Shown here: piece by piece, positions 1 to 6,509 of the stretch
Layout of the letters: the number at the start of each line of letters is the position of its first letter
Numbering within the stretch: the stretch's first letter is position 1
Assembly: GCA_039935015.1 (NCBI GenBank)
Contig: JBDTLC010000169.1
Coordinates: forward strand, 1-12,537
Direction: 5' to 3'
Length of the DNA: 12,537 nt
Origin: Paralcaligenes sp039935015
GTDB lineage: Bacteria > Pseudomonadota > Gammaproteobacteria > Burkholderiales > Burkholderiaceae_B
Made by a program: the position numbers and the translations under genes
Notes under the pieces: generated by a model
The model's database searches: none
Told to the model about the DNA's origin: nothing
What the model saw: the letters and a program-made list of their open reading frames with translations, nothing else

Positions 1-251
1 TCAACTCGAGTCGCCGCGATATCGCGCGGATAGACACCGCACACACCTCGCCCCTCGTGATGCACGAGCAACATGATTCGGGCCGCATCCTCTTCACTTT
101 TATGAAAAATTTGCTGCAGCACATGCACCACAAACTCCATGGGGGTGTAGTCGTCATTGAGCAGAACGACCTGATACAGGGGCGGCGGCGCGAGCCTGGC
201 GACCCGCCGATCAAGCACCGTTTCACGCTGGTTTTGTGTTGTCAGAGCCAT
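1..251 (-). CDS. clpS: ATP-dependent Clp protease adaptor ClpS (C-terminus cut by window edge)
   Basis: ClpS binds the N-domain of ClpA and delivers N-end-rule substrates to the cytosolic ClpAP protease. The visible 83 residues carry the family signature: YQVVLLNDDYTPMEFVV at about 26-42, with the substrate-pocket residues Asn32, Asp33, Asp34, Met38, Met60 and His64 in the expected positions, then GRGVCGVY at 67-74. The proline-rich stretch before the fold is usual for the flexible N-terminal tail. The last roughly 20 residues lie beyond base 1; clpA would be expected next, outside the window. The start is uncertain. ATG at 251-249 has no clear Shine-Dalgarno, and an in-frame ATG at 272-270 would add seven hydrophobic residues (MDCFIFF), which looks less natural. 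The gene diverges from cspA; a csp/clpS neighbourhood is also known in E. coli (cspD-clpS-clpA). Confidence 0.95.
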   Translation of the reverse strand, partial: MALTTQNQRETVLDRRVARLAPPPLYQVVLLNDDYTPMEFVVHVLQQIFHKSEEDAARIMLLVHHEGRGVCGVYPRDIAATRV

Positions 252-346
252 AAAGAAAATAAAACAATCCATTGCCGATGAAGACGCCACCGGGCAAACT
301 GCAACCCGGGCCTAATGCGCCCATTTATCTTTGGACGCCGTACCGG

Positions 347-419
347 ACTTATTTATGAACAAACGAGTGATAAACCGTATAATAAGTCAAGGAAAAGATA
401 GCTTTATCACCTAATAAGT
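347..419. repeat. Cluster of short inverted and direct repeats around the distal cspA promoter
   Basis: GTGATAAA at 367-374 is perfectly inverted as TTTATCAC at 403-410, flanking the TATAAT box. TAATAAGT occurs as a direct repeat at 380-387 and 412-419, a 32-bp period (about three helical turns). Its core AATAAGT also appears inverted as ACTTATT at 347-353. Seen directly in the sequence; an operator function is inference, and AT-rich DNA makes some chance matches likely. Confidence 0.5.
378..383 (+). promoter_or_regulatory. Candidate -10 box of a distal cspA promoter
   Basis: A perfect TATAAT lies at 378-383. The hexamer 17 bases upstream (ATGAAC, 355-360) is a poor -35, so the promoter may be weak or activator-dependent. 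It would start RNA near 390 and give a leader of about 180 nt. The box sits between the arms of an 8-bp inverted repeat and overlaps one copy of a TAATAAGT direct repeat. Confidence 0.4.
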
Positions 420-430
420 GGTTTCCATTA

Positions 431-459
431 TTGACGCGCATAGCTACATTAAGCATTAT
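431..459 (+). promoter_or_regulatory. Candidate sigma-70 promoter of cspA (proximal)
   Basis: TTGACG (431-436, 5 of 6 match) is followed after 17 bases by CATTAT (454-459, 4 of 6 match). Transcription would begin near 466 and leave a leader of about 105 nt before the cspA start codon. This is the better-spaced of the two candidates; both could be used, as multiple starts are common for cold-shock genes. Confidence 0.45.
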
Positions 460-571
460 CATCATATTCTGAATGTTTTCACGCTGATGTCAGCATCAAC
501 AGAATTTAAAGACTAACCCCGGTTTCACCACCGAGCATTCAAGTCAACACTATAGTCGAGAGGCCGTCCGA

Positions 572-817
572 ATGTCAGATCCAACCGCACCCACAGTCCC
601 TGGGGATACTCAAAAACTAATAGGGACCGTCAAATGGTTCAACGACGCCAAAGGTTTCGGCTTTATCACCCCGGACAATGGTGGCGAAGACCTATTCGCT
701 CATTTCTCATCGATCCAGATGAATGGTTTCAAGACGCTTAAAGAAGGGCAAAAAGTGGCCTTCGAAATCGCCCAGGGTCCCAAAGGCAAACAAGCCCTCA
801 ATATTACGGCAGCCTAG
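572..817 (+). CDS. cspA: Cold-shock protein, CspA family, with N-terminal extension
   Basis: A single cold-shock domain of about 65 residues: a small cytosolic beta-barrel that binds single-stranded RNA/DNA and melts RNA secondary structure. GTVKWFNDAKGFGFI spans residues 18-32 and includes RNP1 (KGFGFI, 27-32). RNP2 reads DLFAHF (40-45), where VFVHF-like forms are more usual. The 81-residue product is longer than the typical 67-70 because of a polar, proline-containing N-terminal extension of about 16 residues. The start at 572 is supported by GAGAGG at 558-563, eight bases upstream, and there is no closer in-frame ATG. The long AT-rich leader and the strong terminator about 50 bases after the stop suggest a mainly monocistronic, post-transcriptionally controlled mRNA. 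The symbol denotes the family; which Csp paralogue this is cannot be told. Confidence 0.93.
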   Translation: MSDPTAPTVPGDTQKLIGTVKWFNDAKGFGFITPDNGGEDLFAHFSSIQMNGFKTLKEGQKVAFEIAQGPKGKQALNITAA

Positions 818-837
818 CCGTCAAAGTAGGCCGTAAT
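803..837 (+). other. Inverted repeat with competing arms between cspA and the DUF192 gene
   Basis: ATTACGGC (803-810, overlapping the end of cspA) pairs perfectly with GCCGTAAT (830-837). Its inner ACGGC can instead pair with GCCGT at 817-821 across a 6-base loop. The only plausible ribosome binding site of the DUF192 gene (GTAGG, 826-830) lies in the loop and edge of the larger hairpin. A role in controlling the downstream start, or in protecting the cspA mRNA 3' end, is inference. Confidence 0.45.
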
Positions 838-842
838 CATAA

Positions 843-1319
843 ATGTATGCTGTACCCAAAGTAACGGGGCTGTTTAGTCCCGTATTTTTTTTCTGCGCGG
901 CACTGCTATTGGGTGGCACACCTGCGCGCTCGTGCGATGCCCAAGTTATGCAACTGCTGCCCACTACCGAACTTACCATAGGCGCGCAAACCGTACAGGC
1001 TGAAATTGCCGCGACCGAAGGCAGTCGCGAACAAGGCCTGATGTACCGGCAATCGTTACTGCCCGACCACGGTATGTTGTTTGTATTTGACAGTGCAGAC
1101 GTGCAATGTTTCTGGATGAAAAATACGCTTTTGCCATTGTCCATTGCCTTTATTGCAGGCAATGGCAAAATCCTGAATATCGCCGATATGCAGCCCCAGA
1201 CCGAAGATGCACACTGCCCCGTGGGACCCATCTTCTACGCGCTGGAAATGCAGCAAGGCTGGTTCGCCCATCACCAGATACAGGCGGGCCAGTCCGTCAC
1301 AGGCCTGCCCAAACCCTGA
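843..1319 (+). CDS. DUF192 (UPF0127) family protein with N-terminal signal peptide
   Basis: A 158-residue member of DUF192, a widespread small beta-rich family of unknown biochemical role. Family motifs are complete: REQGLMYRQSL at 62-72, GMLFVFD at 77-83, FWMKNTLLPLSIAFI at 90-104 and ALEM near 133-136. The N-terminus has one Lys, a hydrophobic core (VFFFCAALLLGG, 14-25) and a plausible signal-peptidase site ARS/C near residue 30, so export to the periplasm is likely. There is no proper lipobox. ATG 843 has only GTAGG 12 bases upstream. A later Met at residue 36 would remove the signal peptide but leave the domain intact. Expression must either read through the embedded cspA terminator or use a promoter not visible here. 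The gene is convergent with the thiolase gene, with 26 bases between stops and no clear terminator there. Confidence 0.88.
   Translation: MYAVPKVTGLFSPVFFFCAALLLGGTPARSCDAQVMQLLPTTELTIGAQTVQAEIAATEGSREQGLMYRQSLLPDHGMLFVFDSADVQCFWMKNTLLPLSIAFIAGNGKILNIADMQPQTEDAHCPVGPIFYALEMQQGWFAHHQIQAGQSVTGLPKP
864..892 (+). terminator. Intrinsic terminator of cspA, inside the DUF192 coding start
   Basis: A 7-bp stem (ACGGGGC 864-870 with GTCCCGT 877-883, including one G-T pair) closes a 6-base loop and is followed by A and eight T (885-892). This is a textbook Rho-independent terminator on the plus strand, 47 bases after the cspA stop. It lies wholly within the coding sequence of the next gene if that gene starts at 843; the T-run encodes consecutive Phe codons of its signal peptide. 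Confidence 0.8.
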
Positions 1320-1345
1320 CCGCGACGGGATCTCGCTAGCAATGC

Positions 1346-2551
1346 CTACACGCGCTCGAGAATGACCGCGATGCCCTGGCCCACGCCTATGCACATCGTG
1401 CACAAGGCATAACGCCCTCCTGTGCGATGCAATTGATTCACGGCCGTGATCGCCAGACGCGCACCACTGGCGCCCAGAGGATGACCCAACGCAATGGCGC
1501 CGCCGTTGGGATTAACTCGCGGGTCGCCATCGGAGAGGCCTAAGAGGCGCATTACCGCCAACCCTTGTGCGGCAAACGCTTCGTTAAGTTCAATGACGTC
1601 CATCTGAGCCAACGTTAACCCAGCCACCGCCAATACTTTTTGAGATGCAGGCGCAGGCCCAATTCCCATGATGCGCGGTTCAACACCAGCCGTAGCCATG
1701 GCGACCACACGTGCACGCGGTGTCAGCCCCTGCTCTTTAGCCATAGACTCGGACGCCACCAGCAAAGCGCACGCCCCGTCGTTGATGCCCGACGCGTTGC
1801 CGGCGGTGACCGTACCATCGGGACGAACAATAGGCTTTAAACGCGCCAAGGCCTCCAGTGAGGTCTGACGCGGATGCTCGTCCGTATCGACGACGACTGC
1901 ATCACCTTTCTTTTGGGCAATAGCGACCGGCGTGATTTCCGCGGTGAACACTCCCGCCTTTTGTGCAGCCGCCGTCTTGGTCTGACTGGCCAGTGCAAAC
2001 ACATCTTGGTCGGCTCGCGATACCTTGAATTGATCGGCGACATTCTCAGCCGTTTCGGGCATGGAGTCGATCCCGTACCGGGCTTTGAGCCATTTATTCA
2101 CAAAGCGCCAGCCTATGGTGGTGTCATAAACGGCGGCGCTGCGTGCGTAGGCCGACTCGGCCTTGCCCATCACGAATGGCGCACGGCTCATGCTCTCGAC
2201 GCCACCGGCCAATATAAAATGCGCATCGCCGGCGCGTATCGCACGCGCCGCAGACCCCACTGCATCTAGGCCCGACCCGCACAAACGGTTAATTGTGGCG
2301 CCAGGAACCTCAACCGGCAAGCCAGCCAGCAAAATAGCCATGCGGGCCACATTGCGATTGTCTTCACCGGCCTGGTTCGCACAACCAAACAGCGTGTCGT
2401 CTAGCCGCGCCCAATCCACGCCCGGATTACGTTCAATCAGAGCCTTGAACGGCACGGCTGCCAAGTCATCCGTACGCACTGGCGCCAACGCGCCCCCGTA
2501 ACGGCCGAAGGGAGTGCGAACCGCATCGCAGATGAAAGCATGAGTAGTCAT
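1346..2551 (-). CDS. pcaF: Acetyl-CoA acyltransferase, probably beta-ketoadipyl-CoA thiolase (PcaF-like)
   Basis: A full-length 401-residue degradative thiolase. It cleaves a 3-ketoacyl-CoA with CoA to acetyl-CoA plus a shortened acyl-CoA; for PcaF the substrate is 3-oxoadipyl-CoA, the last step of the beta-ketoadipate pathway for aromatics. The nucleophile is Cys91 in NRLCGSG (88-94). The catalytic His357 lies in GGAIALGHPLGASGAR (350-365), and the second Cys387 in CTMCIGVGQG (384-393). Several stretches resemble PcaF rather than biosynthetic PhaA, notably DTTIGWRFVN (143-152), DSMPETAENVA (162-172) and the CTMCIGVGQG ending. ATG 2551 has an AGG-type site about six bases upstream. No other pca genes are in the window, so the gene is an orphan here and its real substrate is open; a general 3-ketoacyl-CoA thiolase is the alternative. 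It lies 77 bp downstream of the CLC gene on the same strand. Confidence 0.9.
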   Translation of the reverse strand: MTTHAFICDAVRTPFGRYGGALAPVRTDDLAAVPFKALIERNPGVDWARLDDTLFGCANQAGEDNRNVARMAILLAGLPVEVPGATINRLCGSGLDAVGSAARAIRAGDAHFILAGGVESMSRAPFVMGKAESAYARSAAVYDTTIGWRFVNKWLKARYGIDSMPETAENVADQFKVSRADQDVFALASQTKTAAAQKAGVFTAEITPVAIAQKKGDAVVVDTDEHPRQTSLEALARLKPIVRPDGTVTAGNASGINDGACALLVASESMAKEQGLTPRARVVAMATAGVEPRIMGIGPAPASQKVLAVAGLTLAQMDVIELNEAFAAQGLAVMRLLGLSDGDPRVNPNGGAIALGHPLGASGARLAITAVNQLHRTGGRYALCTMCIGVGQGIAVILERV

Positions 2552-2591
2552 ATATACCTAAATCCCAGAATGAGAAAACAAAAAGAAGCTA

Positions 2592-2597
2592 ACTATA
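2592..2597 (-). promoter_or_regulatory. Weak candidate -10 box for the thiolase gene
   Basis: On the minus strand TATAGT (5 of 6 match) lies about 40 bases upstream of the thiolase start, in the AT-rich 77-bp gap after the CLC gene. No good -35 stands 16-18 bases upstream, so this is tentative; read-through from the CLC gene is equally possible, as no terminator hairpin is seen in the gap. Confidence 0.25.
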
Positions 2598-2628
2598 TTC
2601 ACCCTTATCTTATCGCATGGAGGCCAAC

Positions 2629-4092
2629 TTATTTTGGGCTCTCTGGCGTCGTATCGACAGCACGATCGACGTGAGCAGAAGCCTGCGAGGCAGAAGCCGC
2701 CTGCGGTGGCCTCTTTAGCGCCTGATCAAATTCGTGAGCACGGTGCCGAAACCGCCCTGCGGCATTGTGATAAAACGCGTGCGGGCCAAACTGGCGAGAA
2801 ACGATAGACGCAAACAGCGAGCCCACCAATAACCAGAAAAGCATAGGCTGGCTGCCCGTCATTTCCATAACGACCACACTGGCCGTAAGAGGCGATTGCG
2901 TGGCGGCTGCCAAGAATGCAGCCATCGAAAGCAGCACCAATACTCGAGGATCGGCTGCGTTACCTGCAATCTGACCGAGCTGTGCGCCTATGCCCGCACC
3001 TGCCGTCAGGGCTGGAGTGAAAATCCCGCCCGGTATGCCGGCCCAATACGAAGCGACAGTCGCGAACAGTTTGGCCACGCCAAAGCCAAAGGCCTCGGGG
3101 GCGTTGCCAGCCAGCGCCGATGACGCATGCGCGTATCCCGTCCCATATACCGTGTTATGGGATATAAGCCCGAGGGCTGCCATGGCCAGTCCCATCACGA
3201 AGGCCAAGTAAACCGGGTGACGGCGAACCCACTTGCGCCAGCGAGCCGGGACAAATGAGGCCGGCCCATTAGCCAGCAGGCGAGAGAATACACCTCCTAA
3301 AATCCCGCAAGCCAGGCCGCAAGTCAAAGTCCAGAGCAACATATTTTTATCGAGCGCATGACCTGTGAATGCGCCAAAATAAGGGTTGTTGCCCACTAAC
3401 GCCACTACCAGAAACCCCGATGCCAGCACCCCGATCAGCACCAATCGCTGCCAACGCAAAATAGTGCCACGGCCTAATTCCTCAATGGCGAATATCACCC
3501 CTGCCAAAGGCGCGTTAAATGCAGCAGCCAAGCCGCCCGCCGCGCCCGCGGCAATCAATTCATTGGAGTGAAAGCCTTTGAGCGGAACACCCATTTTTTT
3601 CCAGAAATCGCCCCAGGCCAGCATGACAGCAGCGCCGACTTGCACGGACGGCCCTTCGCGGCCGATGGAAGCTCCACACAGCAAGCCGACAAAGGTCAGC
3701 GGTATCTTCCACACGGCCTGGGCCAGCGACGTCAGCTGCCCCCGTCCGGGGCTGGGCGGCAGCGACAGCGAGGCAATCACCTGAGGAATTCCGCTACCAG
3801 CCGCATTGGGCGCGAAACGCAAGGTCAACCAGCAGAGCAGAGCCAGGCCGCAAGGCAGCAGCAGCCACCCCAACCAGGGAGACTGAGCCACCCAGCGGCT
3901 ATTGATCGAAAGCGCCAGATTGGCCAGACTTGCAAAGCCCAATGACACCAGTGCAACTATTGAGGCCCCACCCAACAGCAAGGTAAGCTGCAAGGTCTTG
4001 CGTGACAAGCGCCGCAACTGCCGAGCCTTGCGTCGCGCCGACAAACGCAACTTCATAATTATCCGACGGGCCAACGAGAGAATATTCATCAT
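2629..4092 (-). CDS. CLC-family chloride/proton antiporter
   Basis: An integral inner-membrane protein of 487 residues with many hydrophobic helices between about 33 and 435. The selectivity-filter signatures are present: GSGIP at 99-103 (Ser100, equivalent to Ser107 of E. coli ClcA), GREGPSV at 144-150 with the gating Glu146 (ClcA Glu148), and GIFTPAL at 356-362 (usually GIFAP). The FNAPLAGVIFAIEEL segment (192-206) keeps the inner glutamate (Glu205, matching ClcA Glu203), which favours a 2Cl-/H+ exchanger over a channel. Tyr441 may match ClcA Tyr445. No CBS domain follows; the C-terminal 45 residues are a polar, Ala/Ser-rich tail. The first 30 residues are strongly basic. The start is ambiguous: ATG 4092 or 4089 lacks a clear ribosome site, and Met13 (4056) has GGA seven bases upstream. 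Likely roles in the family are acid resistance or chloride homeostasis. Confidence 0.92.
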   Translation of the reverse strand: MMNILSLARRIIMKLRLSARRKARQLRRLSRKTLQLTLLLGGASIVALVSLGFASLANLALSINSRWVAQSPWLGWLLLPCGLALLCWLTLRFAPNAAGSGIPQVIASLSLPPSPGRGQLTSLAQAVWKIPLTFVGLLCGASIGREGPSVQVGAAVMLAWGDFWKKMGVPLKGFHSNELIAAGAAGGLAAAFNAPLAGVIFAIEELGRGTILRWQRLVLIGVLASGFLVVALVGNNPYFGAFTGHALDKNMLLWTLTCGLACGILGGVFSRLLANGPASFVPARWRKWVRRHPVYLAFVMGLAMAALGLISHNTVYGTGYAHASSALAGNAPEAFGFGVAKLFATVASYWAGIPGGIFTPALTAGAGIGAQLGQIAGNAADPRVLVLLSMAAFLAAATQSPLTASVVVMEMTGSQPMLFWLLVGSLFASIVSRQFGPHAFYHNAAGRFRHRAHEFDQALKRPPQAASASQASAHVDRAVDTTPESPK

Positions 4093-4176
4093 GAAAAGCC
4101 AGACGCGTCAGCAATGGGCGACGTAACGAAGATTAACGCAGCAACACCTCTTGAGGGTGCGAAAAACTAGTCAGAC

Positions 4177-4202
4177 AAAAAACCCTCGAAAATCGAGGGT
4201 TT
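4177..4202 (-). terminator. Intrinsic terminator of sodB
   Basis: A perfect 10-bp stem (4180-4189 with 4193-4202; core CCCTCGA/TCGAGGG) closes a 3-base loop. Read on the minus strand it ends in six T (complement of A 4177-4182). It lies 25 bases after the sodB stop and separates sodB from the downstream CLC gene. The plus-strand side has no T-tract beyond the stem itself, so it is directional. Confidence 0.88.
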
Positions 4203-4227
4203 GAAGCCGTACCAAAACTAGAACACA

Positions 4228-4806
4228 TTAGCCAAGATTAGCTGCGGCGAACTTCCAATTGACCAGATTCCAGAAGTTTTCCAGATATTTGGGGCGCGCA
4301 TTGCGATAGTCAATGTAATAGGCATGTTCCCATACATCACAGGTCAGCAAAGGCACATCGGCCGTTGTAAGAGGCGTGGCGGCATTACTGGTGTTGACGA
4401 TATCGAGAGAGCCATCGGCCTTCTTTACCAGCCAAGTCCAGCCCGAACCGAAATTGCCCGCTGCAGATTTGCTAAATGCCTCTTTGAATGCTGCGGCACT
4501 ACCCCATTTGGCCTTGATTGCGTCGAGCAACTTGCCGCTGGGTTCGCCGCCGCCGTTGGGAGACATGCTGTTCCAATAGAAGGTGTGGTTCCAGACTTGT
4601 GCCGCATTATTAAACAGGCCGCCTGAGGCCTTCTTAATAATATTTTCGAGCGATGCCGACGCAAATTCGGTGCCCTCGATCAGCTTGTTCAAATTGGTGA
4701 CGTACGACTGATGATGCTTTCCATAGTGGAATTCAAGGGTTTCTTTCGAAATACTGGGAGCCAGAGCATCCATGGCGTAAGGAAGGGGAGGAAGCGTATG
4801 AGCCAT
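4228..4806 (-). CDS. sodB: Superoxide dismutase, iron type
   Basis: Cytosolic enzyme that dismutates superoxide to oxygen and hydrogen peroxide. The 192-residue product matches the Fe/Mn SOD fold along its full length. Counted from the chosen start, the metal ligands are His27 (FHYGKHH), His74 (VWNHTFYW), Asp157 and His161 (DVWEHAYYIDYRNARP). Gln70 in AAQVWNH is the hallmark of the Fe form; Mn enzymes carry Gly there. The start is ATG 4806: AAGGA stands eight bases upstream. The same site would be only two bases from an in-frame TTG at 4812, which would add Met-Asn but is too close to be used. The gene is downstream of xseA on the same strand with a 78-bp gap that holds a possible promoter, and it ends at a strong terminator, so it is probably a monocistronic unit. 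Confidence 0.97.
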   Translation of the reverse strand: MAHTLPPLPYAMDALAPSISKETLEFHYGKHHQSYVTNLNKLIEGTEFASASLENIIKKASGGLFNNAAQVWNHTFYWNSMSPNGGGEPSGKLLDAIKAKWGSAAAFKEAFSKSAAGNFGSGWTWLVKKADGSLDIVNTSNAATPLTTADVPLLTCDVWEHAYYIDYRNARPKYLENFWNLVNWKFAAANLG

Positions 4807-4841
4807 ATTCAAAGTCCTTCAAAAAATAAATTAACGCGTTC

Positions 4842-4847
4842 ATTGTA
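4842..4847 (-). promoter_or_regulatory. Candidate -10 box of sodB
   Basis: On the minus strand TACAAT (5 of 6 match) lies 35 bases upstream of the sodB ATG. The nearest -35-like hexamer, TTGTCA (4876-4871), is 23 bases away, too far for standard spacing, so the promoter may rely on an activator or on an unrecognised -35. An inverted pair ATCTAGA (4847-4853) / TCTAGAT (4884-4890) frames this spacer and touches the end of xseA. Confidence 0.35.
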
Positions 4848-4884
4848 TCTAGAACGGTGGGAATAAATCATGACAAATCTGTGT

Positions 4885-6237
4885 CTAGATTAGACCATGA
4901 GCTTGCAACACCGCAACTTCTGCCCCGCCCTGGCTCAATTCCACGCTGAGCCGATCACCAGAATTCAGGCTTTGCCCATTTTTTACCAACACCCCATGTT
5001 CATCGCGGACGATGGCGTAGCCACGGCCCAATATTTTTCTGGGGCTTAGCGCCTCAAGCGTTTGCATCAAAGCCGCCAGGCCTTCCGCACGCCGCGAAAA
5101 TTGCCGCTGTGCAGCACGCTCCAAATGCAGCAGTAGGCCGGCCACGTCGCGACGCCTGCGATCAATGTCGGGCCGGGCGTAACCCAGGCGCGAGCGCAAT
5201 GCATCAACACGCGCAAGCTGACGCTCTACCATGCTTGGCGCAATCCGCAGCAGACGATGGCGCAAGGCCTCGAGCCGTTGGGCTTGCTGCGCCAGCCGTT
5301 GCCTCGGTGAGACCAGCGAGGCAACGGCACGATCGAGTCGCAGCGCCGCCCTCTCGATCAAACGATATTGCCCAACGCCGAGGCTGGCAAGCGCCGATTC
5401 GAGCTGCATCAGGCTGTCCTCACGTGCTTGGCAACATAGCTCGGCTGCGGCAGTCGGCGTGGGCGCACGCAGATCGGCCACAAAATCAACCATAGTGAAA
5501 TCCGTCTCGTGGCCTACGCCGCTGATCAGCGGTACCGGGCTTGCCGCCACCAGCCGGGCTAAGCCCTCATCGTTGAAACTCCACAAATCCTCAATGCTGC
5601 CCCCACCTCGCACCAAAAGCAGCGTGTCGACCTCAGCTCTCTGGTAAGCCTTAGTGAGCGCCTCTCTGAGTTTGGCGGCCGCATCCAGCCCCTGAACAGG
5701 CGCAGGATAAACAATGACGGAAATATGCGGCGCCCGACGCGCCATAGTCGAGAGCACATCGCGCAAGGCGGCGGCTGCAAGCGAGGTCACGACACCAATT
5801 GCCCGAGGCATAAGCGGAATTGACCGTTTGCGCCCCGGATCGAACAAACCTTCGGCTGCGAGCTTTTCTTTAAGCAATAAAAAAGCCTCGTGCAAATCGC
5901 CGCGCCCCGCGCGCCTTAGCGTCTCAACCTGCAATTGATAGTCGCCACGCGCCTCGTACAAGGTGACGCTGGCGCGGAATTCGAAACGCTCTCCAGCCTT
6001 GGGAACGAAACCAAGCGGTTGGGCACGGCCTCGAAACATCACCGCCCGCACGGCGGCACGCTCATCCTTGATCGTGAAATACCAGTGTCCGGACGCCGCC
6101 TGCGTAAAATTTGACACCTCGCCTTTTACCCAAACCTGTGCAAAGCTCCCTTCGAGCAACTCGCTCACCTGGCGGTTGAGCTGCGACACCGACAAAACAA
6201 CATCATCGCGCGGTGTAAAAAAGCTATCCGTATGCAT
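4885..6237 (-). CDS. xseA: Exodeoxyribonuclease VII large subunit
   Basis: Catalytic subunit of exonuclease VII, which with several copies of XseB degrades single-stranded DNA from either end to short oligonucleotides. The 450 residues show the usual order. An N-terminal OB-fold DNA-binding domain spans about 14-108 (LSVSQLNRQV, VWVKGEVSNF, GHWYFTIKDE). The catalytic core spans about 130-330, with GVVTS (148-152), RGGGSIEDLWSFNDE (210-224) and SGVGHETDFT (239-248) followed by DLRAPTPTAAAE. A long Arg/Leu-rich coiled-coil region (about 270-395) follows, and then the C-terminal segment KILGRGYAIV (401-410). ATG 6237 has AAGGG five bases upstream. The small subunit xseB is not in this window. 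The gene heads the minus-strand group and diverges from exbB across a 617-bp spacer. Confidence 0.96.
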   Translation of the reverse strand: MHTDSFFTPRDDVVLSVSQLNRQVSELLEGSFAQVWVKGEVSNFTQAASGHWYFTIKDERAAVRAVMFRGRAQPLGFVPKAGERFEFRASVTLYEARGDYQLQVETLRRAGRGDLHEAFLLLKEKLAAEGLFDPGRKRSIPLMPRAIGVVTSLAAAALRDVLSTMARRAPHISVIVYPAPVQGLDAAAKLREALTKAYQRAEVDTLLLVRGGGSIEDLWSFNDEGLARLVAASPVPLISGVGHETDFTMVDFVADLRAPTPTAAAELCCQAREDSLMQLESALASLGVGQYRLIERAALRLDRAVASLVSPRQRLAQQAQRLEALRHRLLRIAPSMVERQLARVDALRSRLGYARPDIDRRRRDVAGLLLHLERAAQRQFSRRAEGLAALMQTLEALSPRKILGRGYAIVRDEHGVLVKNGQSLNSGDRLSVELSQGGAEVAVLQAHGLI

Positions 6238-6376
6238 ACCGGCCCTTAAACCCTTTCAATGCGGGGATTGTAACCAGCACTCATCCCCATAAATATTACA
6301 GCAACGACCCATGATCCAAAACACTGTCCACAGGGCAAAATAACCTACGAAACTGCTGAAATATCAATCCAATTAG

Positions 6377-6471
6377 AGCAGAGCATCATATTTTTCTTTA
6401 ATTTATCTCTATAACATATTGATATATAAAGACTATTTTTTTTAAGCCAATATGGCTTCAAATTGATCAAT
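6377..6471. other. AT-rich tract with palindromes
   Basis: This stretch is mostly A and T, including runs such as TTTTTCTTTAATTTATC and eight T at 6436-6443. Directly after the T-run is a 6-bp inverted repeat with a 3-base loop (AAGCCA 6444-6449, TGGCTT 6453-6458), then a perfect 10-bp palindrome ATTGATCAAT (6462-6471). The hairpin is not followed by T on either strand, so it is not an ordinary terminator. Low duplex stability beside DnaA boxes is what an unwinding element looks like, but AT-rich divergent promoter regions look similar. Confidence 0.5.
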
Positions 6472-6509
6472 CGACCTCCAAGCCCAAGGAATAGCGCTTG
6501 ACCCAGAAG

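Larger units (their letters stand above)
252..571. other. Divergent clpS/cspA intergenic regulatory region
   Basis: These 320 bases contain no convincing gene. The part near clpS (285-312) is GC-rich with a small inverted repeat (CCGGG 290-294 with CCCGG 305-309). Bases 345-505 are clearly AT-rich and hold the candidate cspA promoters and a cluster of short repeats, listed separately. The distance from those promoters to the cspA start implies a 5' leader of about 105-180 nt, in the range of the long, structured leaders of cold-shock genes. No clear clpS promoter could be picked out. Confidence 0.6.

Noticed and set aside
452..475. Possible Fur-like box (CATTATCATCAT) upstream of cspA
   Set aside because: Only partial similarity to the Fur consensus in AT-rich DNA, and no iron gene is downstream.
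821..1231. Minus-strand open frame of 136 codons across the DUF192 gene
   Set aside because: Antisense shadow of a family-matching gene; no recognisable motif.
4807..4812. TTG start of sodB two codons earlier
   Set aside because: The AAGGA ribosome site would be only two bases away; ATG 4806 is correctly spaced.
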